The notes under the pieces are model-generated. The model had not been told where the DNA came from. It saw nothing but the letters and a program-made list of their open reading frames with translations, and made no database searches. DNA of 64,000 nucleotides from Treponema sp. (GTDB lineage Bacteria; Spirochaetota; Spirochaetia; Treponematales; Breznakiellaceae), in contig JAISAQ010000011.1 in assembly GCA_031266775.1 (NCBI GenBank), positions 1-64,000 on the forward strand, in the 5' to 3' direction. Position numbers and translations under genes: made by a program. Below, in pieces: positions 28,299 to 38,117 of the stretch (position 1 is the stretch's first letter; every line of letters begins with the position of its first letter).

Positions 28299-29888
28299 AT
28301 GAAACATATTCTGATTGTTGATGATGAGTATCTGGTCCGCCTCGGGCTAAAGACCATAATTGATTGGACGGAATATGGCTATGTCATCGCCGGAGAGGCT
28401 TCTAACGGCAGGGAAGCCCTTGAATTGTTTAACCATACCGGCGCCGATGTCATCCTGACGGATATCAAGATGCCGGTTATGGACGGCCTTGAACTTATCC
28501 GGGCCGTCAAAGAAAAAAACAAAAAAGTCAAGATTATCATCCTCAGCCATTATGATGAGTTTTCTTACGCTCAGGAGGCAATAAACCTGGGCGCTTCCCG
28601 CTATATTCTGAAATCGGAGCTGACCAAGACAAACCTTCTTAATGTATTGAAATCGCTCTTTTATTCCGCGGGGGAAGAAGACGCCGCTTTAATGGAAGCC
28701 GGCGGGGCGGAAGATATAGCCATACAACGGGAACGTTATATAGAAAACTGTCTTTTTCCGTCTTTGCCCGATGTGAGCGCTCTGGGCCTGTGCCCTCAGT
28801 ACCCCGAAGAAACCGGCGGCAAAAAAGAAAAACACATCGTTCTTTGCGCCGTATGCCGCCTTACAACACGCCTGCGTGAAGCGGGAAACATGTTTCCAAA
28901 AACGGTAAAAGTGCTTTTTATTGAATCTTTTGCCGATTCAGCAAATTTTGCAGGATACCATCACGAAAATTTTGAGTTTATCACGGTTTTATCCTTTACT
29001 GAAAACGATTTTCCGCCGGAAAATAAAATCGCCGAAGCCTGTATGCGCATTGTAAGAAATATCCATCAGTACTATGATGCCAATCTTTTTATCGGCATGA
29101 GCCCGGCCGGCGGCGCCGGCGACATGGCCCGGCTTTTTATCGAAGCGGTCCGGTCAGTTGATCTGTGTTTCTTCTCTGAAAAAAAATTTGTCTGTACTTA
29201 TGACCGGAAAGCGCCGCAGCTTTCGGGATTACCGCCAAGGATCAGTTATGAAAAGCTCGGTTCCTTTATTGAGACAAATCAGGAAGGCGCGATGCTTGAA
29301 TATATACAAAATATTTTTCTGAGGTTACGCGAGCTTGAAAATTACGCGGCAGTACATAATGCCTTTATAGATTTTCTTTCAAACGGGAAAGTTATCTGCG
29401 AAAAATACCACTTGAATGATAAAATGGTCCTGAACGAAAGTAAATTCGATTATCACATTTTTTATGATCTGCTTTTTATTGGCGATGTGGAGCTTTATAT
29501 AAACAATCTTTTTCTTGAATTATTGTCGGGCAAACAGAGCGGCGGAATTACATATTCGTTTATCGTGAAAAAAAGCATTACATTTATTCAGCAAAATTAT
29601 ACAAAAAATATCACGCTGTCCGACGCGGCGGAAAACGCGGAGGTAAGCCATAGCTATCTGTCCTTTATTTTTAAGCAGGAAACCGGCATCAATTTTAACA
29701 CATGGCTGTCCAAATACCGCGTCGAGGAGGCGAAAAAGCTGTTACAGGGAACAAACCTGCGGATTTATCAGGTAGCCGAAAGAGTCGGGTTTTCAAATCC
29801 TTATTATTTTAGTAAGGTTTTTAAGGAATTTGCGGGACAAAACTGCAAGGAATTCCGTAACACCATTTCGCCGGGGAACGGGCCGTAA
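28299..29888 (+). CDS. YesN-like response regulator with AraC HTH
   Basis: ILIVDDEYLVRLGLKTIIDW...DVILTDIKMPVMDGLELI; C-terminal AraC HTH (VAERVGFSNPYYFSKVFKEFAGQ). Confidence 0.93.
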   Translation: MKHILIVDDEYLVRLGLKTIIDWTEYGYVIAGEASNGREALELFNHTGADVILTDIKMPVMDGLELIRAVKEKNKKVKIIILSHYDEFSYAQEAINLGASRYILKSELTKTNLLNVLKSLFYSAGEEDAALMEAGGAEDIAIQRERYIENCLFPSLPDVSALGLCPQYPEETGGKKEKHIVLCAVCRLTTRLREAGNMFPKTVKVLFIESFADSANFAGYHHENFEFITVLSFTENDFPPENKIAEACMRIVRNIHQYYDANLFIGMSPAGGAGDMARLFIEAVRSVDLCFFSEKKFVCTYDRKAPQLSGLPPRISYEKLGSFIETNQEGAMLEYIQNIFLRLRELENYAAVHNAFIDFLSNGKVICEKYHLNDKMVLNESKFDYHIFYDLLFIGDVELYINNLFLELLSGKQSGGITYSFIVKKSITFIQQNYTKNITLSDAAENAEVSHSYLSFIFKQETGINFNTWLSKYRVEEAKKLLQGTNLRIYQVAERVGFSNPYYFSKVFKEFAGQNCKEFRNTISPGNGP

Positions 29889-30185
29889 CCGCCAGGGTTT
29901 TCAGATCCTGCCGGTCCGGGAACTCCCATTGGTTCCAGGCCGGGGGTCAAGGCAATTCCCCGGCCCAATTTCTTCGCGGCCGCCAAAAAACCCAAAAGCA
30001 AACGCCAGTACCCCGTTAAAAACCATTGAAAAGCATCCCTTTTTCCAATAATCTGACAAAATGTCCCGTACCGGAAAAATTCCGTCAAAACCCCTTGTCA
30101 AGAAGACGGTTTCCTGTTATTGTATGATTATTATTCCTACGGTTTTTATATGTTATGGGACGGGAAGAAACAAAAGGAGCGTTCC

Positions 30186-30908
30186 ATGATATCGCTTAAG
30201 GGAATATCGAAAACATACGGCGGGGTCCGCGCCCTTAAGGATGTGGACCTCACGGTTCCCGGGGGGAGCATTTACGGCATAATAGGGAAAAGCGGGGCGG
30301 GAAAATCGACGCTGCTCCGCATCATGAGCCTTCTTGAGGCCCCGGACGGGGGTACGGTACACTACCGGAACGAACGGGTGGATACCCTGCGCGGCGTGGA
30401 ACTGCTTGAACAGCGGAGGAAAATGGGAATGATCTTTCAGAATTTCAACCTCTTTGCCTCACGAAACGCCGCGGGCAATATCGCCTATCCCCTGGAAATA
30501 GCGGGCATGCACCACAGACAAATCGAAAAAAGGGTGGACGAACTTCTGGAGATGGTGGACACCAGGGACAAGCGGAAGGCCCGCCTCAGGGAACTTTCGG
30601 GCGGGCAGAAACAGCGGGTCGCCATAGCCCGCGCGCTGGCGGCGGAGCCGGAGATCCTCTTCTGCGACGAGGCTACAAGCGCCCTTGATCCCCAGACGAC
30701 AAGGTCCATCCTTTCCCTGATACGGGAACTGCACGACAGGCTCAAGTTTACCGTCGTGCTCATTACCCATCAAATGGAAGTAATCAGGGCGATTTGCGAC
30801 GAGGTTGCCGTACTGAGCGAAGGAAGCGCCGCCGAAACGGGAACGGTAGGGAGCGTGTTTGAATCCCCCCGGACAGGGGCGGCCAGGGAGCTTTTGTATG
30901 TCAAGTGA
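30186..30908 (+). CDS. metN: Methionine ABC transporter ATP-binding protein
   Basis: MISLKGISKTYGGVRALKDVDLTVPGGSIYGIIGKSGAGKSTLLR; followed by metI and metQ. Confidence 0.9.
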   Translation: MISLKGISKTYGGVRALKDVDLTVPGGSIYGIIGKSGAGKSTLLRIMSLLEAPDGGTVHYRNERVDTLRGVELLEQRRKMGMIFQNFNLFASRNAAGNIAYPLEIAGMHHRQIEKRVDELLEMVDTRDKRKARLRELSGGQKQRVAIARALAAEPEILFCDEATSALDPQTTRSILSLIRELHDRLKFTVVLITHQMEVIRAICDEVAVLSEGSAAETGTVGSVFESPRTGAARELLYVK

Positions 30909-31566
30909 AGATATAAACATTCTTCTGGTAAAACTTCCCTCGGCGGCGGCCGAGACGGCGTACATGATCTTCGCTTCCACGGTATTCGCCTGTGTCATGG
31001 GTTTTCCCCTTGGAGCCCTGCTCTACAGCGCGTCTCCGGCGGGACTCCGGCCCAGACGGATTTTTTACAACGTCATGTCGCGGGTGGTGAATCTTCTGCG
31101 TTCCCTTCCCTTTATCATCCTTATGATAATGATCATCCCCTTTACCCGTTTCCTTGTCCATACCAGCATAGGCCCCACCGCGGCCATTGTCCCCCTTTCC
31201 ATCGCGGCGGCGCCCTTTGTGGCCCGCGTCGCCGAATCGGCCCTTTCGGAGGTGGACATGGGGGTAATTACCGCCGCGAAGGCCATGGGATCTTCGGTCC
31301 CGCAGATCATACTAAAAGTCCTTGTCCCCGAGGCCCTTCCTTCCCTTGTTTCGGGCCTCGCGCTCACCGTCATTAACCTCATCGGTTATTCCGCCATGGC
31401 GGGGGCCATAGGCGGCGGGGGGCTGGGGAGCCTTGCCATCAACTACGGCTACTACCGCTTCCACCCCTCGGTGATGCTGGCGGCGGTCCTGGTTATTCTG
31501 GCGCTGGTCGAGGCGGTCCAGCTTGCGGGAACGGCGTTAAGCCGCGGCCTGCTTTCAAAACGGTAG
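30898..31566 (+). CDS. metI: Methionine ABC transporter permease
   Basis: AAETAYMIFASTVFACVMGFPLG, YSAMAGAIGGGGLGSLAINYGYYRF. Confidence 0.92.
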   Translation: MSSEDINILLVKLPSAAAETAYMIFASTVFACVMGFPLGALLYSASPAGLRPRRIFYNVMSRVVNLLRSLPFIILMIMIIPFTRFLVHTSIGPTAAIVPLSIAAAPFVARVAESALSEVDMGVITAAKAMGSSVPQIILKVLVPEALPSLVSGLALTVINLIGYSAMAGAIGGGGLGSLAINYGYYRFHPSVMLAAVLVILALVEAVQLAGTALSRGLLSKR

Positions 31567-31673
31567 ATCCCGCCGGGCGTTTCCGGCGGAGTCTTATACG
31601 GGGTTGCCCGCTAACGTATGTTACCGGACAACTTCCGCTTGAAATATTTGAGGTTCTTTGAGGAGGAATCATC

Positions 31674-32480
31674 ATGAAGAAAATCATCGCGGCCCTGCTT
31701 GTCTCAGGCGCCCTGATTGCGGCCCGAAGCCCCGTCCTTTATGCCGGGGCGGCGCGGGAGGGCGCCAAAACCATTACCGTGGGAGCCACTCCGGTTCCCC
31801 ACGCGGAACTCCTTAACCTGATAGCGGGGGATCTTGCCGCGGCGGGGTACACGCTGAAGGTGGTTGAGTACAACGACTATGTGCAGCCCAACGCCGCCCT
31901 TGCGGCGGGGGATCTTGACGCGAACTTCTTTCAGCATCTTCCCTATCTGGAATCCAACGCCGAATGGAAAAGCGCCCTTGCCGCCGTTACGGGCGTTCAT
32001 GTGGAGCCCTTTGGCCTCTATTCAAACAGGCTGAAGAGTATCGCCGATCTTCCCAACGGGGCAACCATCGCCATTCCCAACGATCCTACCAACGGCGGCC
32101 GGGCCTTCCTGCTTCTACAGGCCAATGGGCTCCTTACCCTTAAACCGGGCACGGGCCTTGAAGCGACCACCCTGGACATAAGCGCGAATCCGAAAAATCT
32201 CCGTTTCCACGAGCTTGAGTCCGCCCAGCTTCCCCTGGCCCTGCCCGATGTGGACGCCGCGGCAATCAACGGAAACTACGCCCTTAGGGCGGGCCTTAAT
32301 CCGGTGCGGGATTCCCTTATTATCGAAGGCGCCGATTCACCCTATGTGAATTATCTTGTCGTGAAGAAGGGAAGTGAAAACGATCCCCGCATACAGGCCC
32401 TTTCCCGCGCGCTTACGTCACAAAAGGTAAAGGACTATATTCTTTCCCATTACGACGGCGGAGTAGTCGCGGTATTTTAA
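31674..32480 (+). CDS. metQ: MetQ/NlpA-family substrate-binding protein
   Basis: ITVGATPVPHAELLN, LKVVEYNDYVQPNAALAAGDLDANFFQHLPYLE. Confidence 0.93.
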   Translation: MKKIIAALLVSGALIAARSPVLYAGAAREGAKTITVGATPVPHAELLNLIAGDLAAAGYTLKVVEYNDYVQPNAALAAGDLDANFFQHLPYLESNAEWKSALAAVTGVHVEPFGLYSNRLKSIADLPNGATIAIPNDPTNGGRAFLLLQANGLLTLKPGTGLEATTLDISANPKNLRFHELESAQLPLALPDVDAAAINGNYALRAGLNPVRDSLIIEGADSPYVNYLVVKKGSENDPRIQALSRALTSQKVKDYILSHYDGGVVAVF

Positions 32481-32542
32481 GGCGGGCCCGGACGGCGGAT
32501 TTTTAAGGCAACGCTGATTAACGTGGACGCCCCGTCCGGGGC

Positions 32543-32653
32543 TCAGGCCTGGCTCTGTCCCTTTTTCTTGTTTTTCTTCTCTTCCCGTTTTTCCTTCAGG
32601 GTTTTTTGCGGAACTTTTTTAGACTCTTTCTTGTACTGTACGTGCTCGCCCAT
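32543..32653 (-). CDS. 36-aa Lys-rich small protein
   Basis: GGGAGGAGAT-ATG then MGEHVQYKKESKKVPQKTLKEKREEKKNKKKGQSQA; strong SD at the internal Met of the track ORF. Confidence 0.6.
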   Translation of the reverse strand: MGEHVQYKKESKKVPQKTLKEKREEKKNKKKGQSQA

Positions 32654-32672
32654 ATCTCCTCCCGGTTTTGAC

Positions 32673-32712
32673 ATACTTGGTACAAAACCAGCCAGGTTTT
32701 GGAACAAGCTCA
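32673..32712. repeat. Degenerate copy of the AAACC/GGTTT hairpin family
   Basis: TTGGTACAAAACC-AGCCA-GGTTTTGGAACAAGCTC; right arm matches 2284-2322. Confidence 0.65.
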
Positions 32713-32812
32713 CTTCTTTTATCATAAAGCGGCGCGGGTTTTTCGTCAACGCAAAGGCTGTTGAATTGCCCGGCTCTTTGTGTTATTCTTAAAGTATGAA
32801 TGGGGGAGACCT

Positions 32813-33169
32813 ATGATTGTAGAGGAAGCGGTTAAATTGGTGGACGGACAGTTTTTTTCCGGGGAAAAGGAGGCCGGGCTGGAGATAATTTCCGCCTGCG
32901 GCGCGGATCTGATGAGCGACGTAATGGCCTTTGTCAAAGACCGCGTGCTTCTCCTTACGGGGCTGGTCAATCCCCAAGTCATACGGACGGCGGAACTATT
33001 GGACATACACTGCATTATCTTTGTCAGAGGAAAAACCCCCAGCCGGGATATGATAGACATGGCCGAAGAAGCCGGCATTATCCTCGCGGGGACAAAGCTC
33101 CCCATGTTTATTTCCTGCGGCAAACTGTACGAGGCGGGCCTTAAAGGCGGAGGCACGCGGCGTATCTAG
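32813..33169 (+). CDS. DRTGG-domain-like protein
   Basis: MIVEEAVKLVDGQFFSGEKEAGLEIISACGADLMSDVMAF; GGGGGAGACCT before ATG 32813. Confidence 0.7.
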   Translation: MIVEEAVKLVDGQFFSGEKEAGLEIISACGADLMSDVMAFVKDRVLLLTGLVNPQVIRTAELLDIHCIIFVRGKTPSRDMIDMAEEAGIILAGTKLPMFISCGKLYEAGLKGGGTRRI

Positions 33170-33180
33170 GAGACAAAGAG

Positions 33181-33825
33181 AGCCTTAGGCGGCGCATAAA
33201 AAGCCGTCTTGCGGCCGTTTCCGCCGAAGAGTTTCGCGCCGGGGGGAAAAAGGCGCTGGAATCGCTTCTGGTTTCCCCGCTGTGGGCCTCTGTTGATACC
33301 CTTTTTCTTTTTCTTTCCATAAAAGATGAAATAGACACCCAGCCTTTTCTTGAGGCGGCTTTTTCCCTGGGGAAGAATGTCTTTGTTCCCCGCGTCGAAG
33401 GGAAGGAACTTGTCTTTTGCCGGCCGCCGTCTCCCGACGGTCCCTGGCGGCGCGGCCCTTTCGGTATACGGGAACCGGATCCGGCGGCGTTTCCTTTGGC
33501 GGCAGGGCTTCCTTCGGAGGCCGGGCTTCCCGCCGCGGACGGGCCTCCCGGCGCCCTTATCCTGGTTCCCGGCCTTGCCTTTGACCGCGGCGGGAGGCGG
33601 CTCGGGCGGGGCGGCGGCTATTACGACCGTTTTCTTTCAAAAAGAGGCAATCCGGCTTCCGGCGGAAAACGCGGAATGTACGCCGTGGGGCTCTGCATGG
33701 AGTGCCAGCTTGTAAAGCGCGTTCCCGCCGGAAGGGACGATCAGAACATGGACGGCGTGCTGACCGAAAAGGGCTTGCTGATTTTCGGGAATTTTCATTA
33801 TACTGTGGACCATGGGACGAATTAA
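33181..33825 (+). CDS. 5-formyltetrahydrofolate cyclo-ligase family protein; start codon unresolved
   Basis: Frame open from 33145; LRRRIKSRLAAVSAEEFRAGGKKALESLL...IKDEIDTQPFLEAAFSLGKNVFVPRV...ILVPGLAFDRGGRRLGRGGGYYDRFL. No ATG/GTG/TTG in frame until 33496. Confidence 0.75.
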   Translation, partial: SLRRRIKSRLAAVSAEEFRAGGKKALESLLVSPLWASVDTLFLFLSIKDEIDTQPFLEAAFSLGKNVFVPRVEGKELVFCRPPSPDGPWRRGPFGIREPDPAAFPLAAGLPSEAGLPAADGPPGALILVPGLAFDRGGRRLGRGGGYYDRFLSKRGNPASGGKRGMYAVGLCMECQLVKRVPAGRDDQNMDGVLTEKGLLIFGNFHYTVDHGTN

Positions 33826-34399
33826 AAGCGCGCTTGAAATAGCACTGGAAAGGACCGAATCGGTCAAGAGCGACAAGGCCAGCATCGATTTGTACGGGGC
33901 GAAACAGCTTGGGAAAAAGCTGGCGAACGAATACCTGGGCGATTCCCGGAAGAACCTTGAAGGTGAACTTGCAAAAGCGCCGAAGGAACAGAGGGCAAGC
34001 CTTAAACAGGGGATCTTCGACGTGCTTGTCTCCCAGCTTACCCTTCCGCTTTCCGGGGACGACCAGGCGCGCATTGAGGCGGCGGGCCGGGGCCTTCAAA
34101 CCGTGATAAACGATCCCCGCTTTTCCGCCGCGGTAAAGCAGCTGCGGGAGCTTGTTTCCCGTTACCTTGGCGAAGTTACCCGCTACGAAGAGGCAATCAC
34201 CAGGCAGTACGAGCCCAAGCTCCGGGCAAAAGAAGAAGAGCTTTCCCGCCGCATGGGAAGGCAGGTCAAGCTGGATCCTTTCCAGGACCCGGAATTCGCC
34301 GCCTTCTACAACCAAAACATGAACGCCCTTAAGGGCAATTACCAGGCTCTTATTGACGGGATCGCGTCGGAGGCCCGGCGGCTTTTTAAGGCCGAATGA
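33812..34399 (+). CDS. Conserved hypothetical protein
   Basis: 195-aa ORF overlapping the 5-FCL 3' end; helical, Lys/Glu/Arg-rich. Confidence 0.75.
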   Translation: MGRIKSALEIALERTESVKSDKASIDLYGAKQLGKKLANEYLGDSRKNLEGELAKAPKEQRASLKQGIFDVLVSQLTLPLSGDDQARIEAAGRGLQTVINDPRFSAAVKQLRELVSRYLGEVTRYEEAITRQYEPKLRAKEEELSRRMGRQVKLDPFQDPEFAAFYNQNMNALKGNYQALIDGIASEARRLFKAE

Positions 34400-34465
34400 G
34401 CCTCCGGGAATCCCCGAAGCCCGGCCGGGTTTCGGAACGTCCGCGTTGAATGGCGGGAACCTCTG

Positions 34466-36463
34466 TTACGAAAGCCTCGCGCCGTCCCTGGTAAAGACGG
34501 GAATCCTGTCCAGCGGCGCTTCGGCGGCAACGCTCCTTCCCCCGTCAATCTTTTCACCCGTCCAGGCGTTGGTCCACGAAGATCCGGCGGGAAGATACAC
34601 GTTCCGTTCGCGGGCCCCTTCGTACAGTACGGGGGCCACAAGGTAATTGGGGCCGAACATGTACTGATCCTCAACTTCCCAGGCCGCCCTGTCGGCGGGA
34701 AAATCGTAGAAGAGGGGCCTCATAACGGGGCTCCCTTTTTCGCTTGCCTCCTTCATCAGATCCGTGATATACGGGCGGAGTTTTTCGCGGAGGAAAAGGT
34801 ACTTCCTGCAAATTTCGTATACTTCATCCGTGTACGACCAGACTTCGTTGCCGGCGCCCGAAGCGACGGCGGCGCTGCCCGATGTTCCCAGCGGGGGCCC
34901 GTGCGGTTCGCGGTCGCCGTGAAGCCTCATGACCGGACAAAAAGCGCCGTACGCAAACCAGCGTACAAACAGTTCGTGAAAACGCGGATCGTCAAGGCGT
35001 CCGCCGTGAAATCCCCCTATGTCGGTGGTCCACCAGGGAATGCCGGCGATTCCCATGTTAAGCCCCGCGGCAAGCTGATTCCTGAGGCTTTCAAACCCTG
35101 AATGAATGTCGCCCGACCATACCAGCGCGCCGTAACGCTGGCTTCCCGCCCACGCGCAGCGGAGAAGGTTGAGTATGTTCTCCTGCCCGGCGGCCTTCAT
35201 TCCGTCGAAGAACGTTTTCGCGTACATCACGGGGTAGATGTTGCCTATCTCCAGATCCGGTCCCAGATGATAGCGGTAATTGTCAAAATCATACACCGAA
35301 TATTCAGGCTCCGCCTCATCGAGCCAGAAGATCTTTATTCCCTTGTCGTAATAATTCTTCTTCGCCTTTTCCCACACAAAGGCCCGCGCGTCAGGATGTG
35401 TGGCGTCATAGTGAATAACGGGAGACCTATAGCCCATGGCAACCCTCATGCCGCGCTCGGTACGGATAAGATAGCCCTTCCGCAGCATCTCTTCGTAATT
35501 TTCGCTTTTTTGCTCCACGGTAGGCCAGATTGAAACCATCAGTTCTATGCCCATTTGTGTAAGCTCCGCGACCATGGCGGCGGGATCGGGCCAGTAGACA
35601 GGATCGAATTTCCATTCACCCTGATAAGGCCAGTGGAAAAAATCAACAACAATCACGGAGATGGGCAGCCCCCGCTTTTTGTACTCGCGGGCTACCCCAA
35701 GGAGTTCTTCCTGTGTCTGGTAACGGAGCTTGCACTGCCAGAAGCCCATGGCGTAACCGGGCATCATGGGGACAGTCCCCGCCGCCCGCGCGTACGCTTC
35801 TTCGATCTCCTGAGGACTGTCTCCCGCGGTGATCCAGTAGTCTATCAGTTTGGACGATTTCGCTTCCCAGCTTGTAACATTCTTCCCGAATACGGCCCGG
35901 CCCACCGCGGGATTGTTCCAGAGGAAACCGTAGCCCAGAGAGGAAAGCGCGAAGGGAACGCTCGCCTGCGAATTGCGGTGGGCCAGTTCCAGATCGGCGC
36001 CCTTGAGGTTGAGGAACGGCTGCTGGTACTGCCCCATGCCGTAGATCCTTTCTCCGGCGTCAGGCGATTCAAAACGCACGGTAATTTCGTAGCCGCCCCC
36101 GATAATGGGCCTGTATTCCCGCGCCTCTATTTCAAGGGCGCTGCACGTCTTTGACGTGATATCCCTGCGGTTGCGGACGTACTCATCCAGAAGCAGGACG
36201 CCCCCGGAATTGTACACGGAAATTTTCCCCGCGGAATTTATCCGCGCTTCTATTTTCCCGTTCCGTATGGACGCCCCTTCTTCCCCTATGGTAATACCGG
36301 CGGCGCACGGACGGGGCGGAAGAAGGGCCCAGTCGCATTCGGGCATTTCCGCCATCTTCGTGCCCCTGACCCTGAGGCTGTTTTCGCCCCAGCTTTCGAT
36401 CCACAGCTTCTCGGCGTCATACCGGTACACGAGCCTGTTTCCTTCCCTTGTAAAATCACTCAT
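34466..36463 (-). CDS. Glycoside hydrolase family 31 (alpha-glucosidase/alpha-xylosidase type)
   Basis: GYAMGFWQCKLRYQTQEELLGVAREYKKRGLPISVIVVDFFHW, KIFWLDEAEPEY, VWSGDIHSGFESLRNQLAAGLNMGIAGIPWWTTDIGGF. Confidence 0.94.
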   Translation of the reverse strand: MSDFTREGNRLVYRYDAEKLWIESWGENSLRVRGTKMAEMPECDWALLPPRPCAAGITIGEEGASIRNGKIEARINSAGKISVYNSGGVLLLDEYVRNRRDITSKTCSALEIEAREYRPIIGGGYEITVRFESPDAGERIYGMGQYQQPFLNLKGADLELAHRNSQASVPFALSSLGYGFLWNNPAVGRAVFGKNVTSWEAKSSKLIDYWITAGDSPQEIEEAYARAAGTVPMMPGYAMGFWQCKLRYQTQEELLGVAREYKKRGLPISVIVVDFFHWPYQGEWKFDPVYWPDPAAMVAELTQMGIELMVSIWPTVEQKSENYEEMLRKGYLIRTERGMRVAMGYRSPVIHYDATHPDARAFVWEKAKKNYYDKGIKIFWLDEAEPEYSVYDFDNYRYHLGPDLEIGNIYPVMYAKTFFDGMKAAGQENILNLLRCAWAGSQRYGALVWSGDIHSGFESLRNQLAAGLNMGIAGIPWWTTDIGGFHGGRLDDPRFHELFVRWFAYGAFCPVMRLHGDREPHGPPLGTSGSAAVASGAGNEVWSYTDEVYEICRKYLFLREKLRPYITDLMKEASEKGSPVMRPLFYDFPADRAAWEVEDQYMFGPNYLVAPVLYEGARERNVYLPAGSSWTNAWTGEKIDGGRSVAAEAPLDRIPVFTRDGARLS

Positions 36464-38051
36464 TGTTATCCTCCGTATTTTGCAGTTCCCGCGAAAGGCG
36501 GTAAAATGTTTCAAGTTCCCCGGCGGGCGCGATGTCCGTCCGCGTGTGGGTAAGGGAAAGGGCGAAGGGTTCAAAATACACAAGCCGGTTCCCCGCGTAA
36601 CCCAGAGTGATAAAGAGCCCTTCTTCTCCCCCGTCGGTATTCTCCATGCCGCCGAACACGTAGTTCCCCAGCGACCAGAAGACCGCCTTCCCTTCTATCC
36701 ACTCGAACCCCTGCACCACATGGGGATGGGAACCTATGACAAGATCGGCCCCGCTTTTTACCAGATCCGTATACAGACGCCGCGTGGCCTCGTCCGGCCG
36801 CCGTGACCATTCATGTCCGCCGTGAAAAAGTACGATGTACAGAGGCGGCGCGCCGTCCCGGTTTTCCGAAAAACGCGCCGCGAGTTTTTCGGCGCCGCCT
36901 TTTCCCGCGTGCAGTATGCCCGCCTTTTCACGTTCCGCGGCAACGGAAAGCCCGTCCCAGCCGTTTCTTTCGCGCGGGTAGGAGGCAAGGCCGTACACCC
37001 TGATTTCAGTCCCGTCCGCCTCAAACACGGCGGGCCGCGAAGCCTCCTCGTCGCTGAGCCCCGCGCCGAGTACGCCCAGACGGGCGTCCCTGAGGTGGTC
37101 AAGGGTGTCAAGAAAGGCGGTTTCGCCGTAATCGTAAATATGGTTGTTCGCAACAAGCACCGCGTCAATGCCGGCGCCCGCAAGGGCCTTTGCCGTTTTC
37201 GGTTCAAAGCGGAAATTGAAGGACTTCGCCACCTTCTCTCCCCGGCTGCTCAGGCAGCCTTCAAGGTTGATGAGGGCAAGATCCGATCCGGCAAGTTTTT
37301 CGGCCGTGCCGCCAAAGATCCCCGCCGGCCCTTCGTCAAAAAGAATGCCGCCCGCCCCCCTGTCAAGCATGACGTCTCCCCCGGCGGCAATCCAGGTAAC
37401 GCGGGGCGCCGTCCGGGGAAGGGAAGAAGGGGTTTCCCGTATCAGCGCCGCAAGCGCTTCGATTTTTTTCGCGATGCGGGTGGCGGCCCTGCCCCTGACG
37501 GGCCTCCCTTCTTCGCCTGAATCCATTCTAAAACGAAGAGCGCGGAGCCTTACCAGGGGATACCCTTTATCCTCAACGGAAAGGCCGTCAACCCGCAGGG
37601 CTGTATCCGGCGGCTGTAAATCCGAAAGGGGGACGAGCGCCTCCCCGCCTGAAAGGCAGTCCGCAAGGGACGTCCCGGTTCTGCCTGAAAGGGCATTGTC
37701 CTTCGGCACAAACCAGGCAAGCGAAAGGGGGATGCCGTCAAACCCCTCCGGCGCGTCAAACACATCAGGCGCGTTAAACGCGCCCGGCGCCTTTTCGCCG
37801 CCCCCGGCCCAGGAAGAAACCAGCTCCATGACGATAAAGGGCCCCTTCTCCCCGTCCCGGGAAACAAGGCGGAGCGCGGGGCCTTCATCTTCCGTCCCGG
37901 CAAAAAACGATTCAACAAAAGCCCGTTCCGCCGCGTAAAAACCGGAAAGGTTCCCGGAGGCAAACCCGTCGTCGGTAATCACAACGGAATCAACAACGGG
38001 ACCGCAGGAACACAGCGCAAGGACCGCGCAGAAAACGGGCGGAAACTTCAT
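36456..38051 (-). CDS. CapA-family lipoprotein
   Basis: VTWIAAGGDVMLDRGAG, LINLEGCLSSRG, VLVANNHIYDYGE, VIGSHPHVVQGFEWIEGKAVFWSLGNYVFG; overlaps the GH31 start by 8 nt. Confidence 0.88.
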   Translation of the reverse strand: MKFPPVFCAVLALCSCGPVVDSVVITDDGFASGNLSGFYAAERAFVESFFAGTEDEGPALRLVSRDGEKGPFIVMELVSSWAGGGEKAPGAFNAPDVFDAPEGFDGIPLSLAWFVPKDNALSGRTGTSLADCLSGGEALVPLSDLQPPDTALRVDGLSVEDKGYPLVRLRALRFRMDSGEEGRPVRGRAATRIAKKIEALAALIRETPSSLPRTAPRVTWIAAGGDVMLDRGAGGILFDEGPAGIFGGTAEKLAGSDLALINLEGCLSSRGEKVAKSFNFRFEPKTAKALAGAGIDAVLVANNHIYDYGETAFLDTLDHLRDARLGVLGAGLSDEEASRPAVFEADGTEIRVYGLASYPRERNGWDGLSVAAEREKAGILHAGKGGAEKLAARFSENRDGAPPLYIVLFHGGHEWSRRPDEATRRLYTDLVKSGADLVIGSHPHVVQGFEWIEGKAVFWSLGNYVFGGMENTDGGEEGLFITLGYAGNRLVYFEPFALSLTHTRTDIAPAGELETFYRLSRELQNTEDNNE

Positions 38052-38117
38052 AACGGGAGTATACCACGGGGCGGCCCGGATTCCAATACGGAAAGGGGGA
38101 AGACGGTTAGAGGTTCT

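Noticed and set aside
29890-30185. Possible SAM riboswitch before metN
   Set aside because: No S-box conserved core seen in the leader
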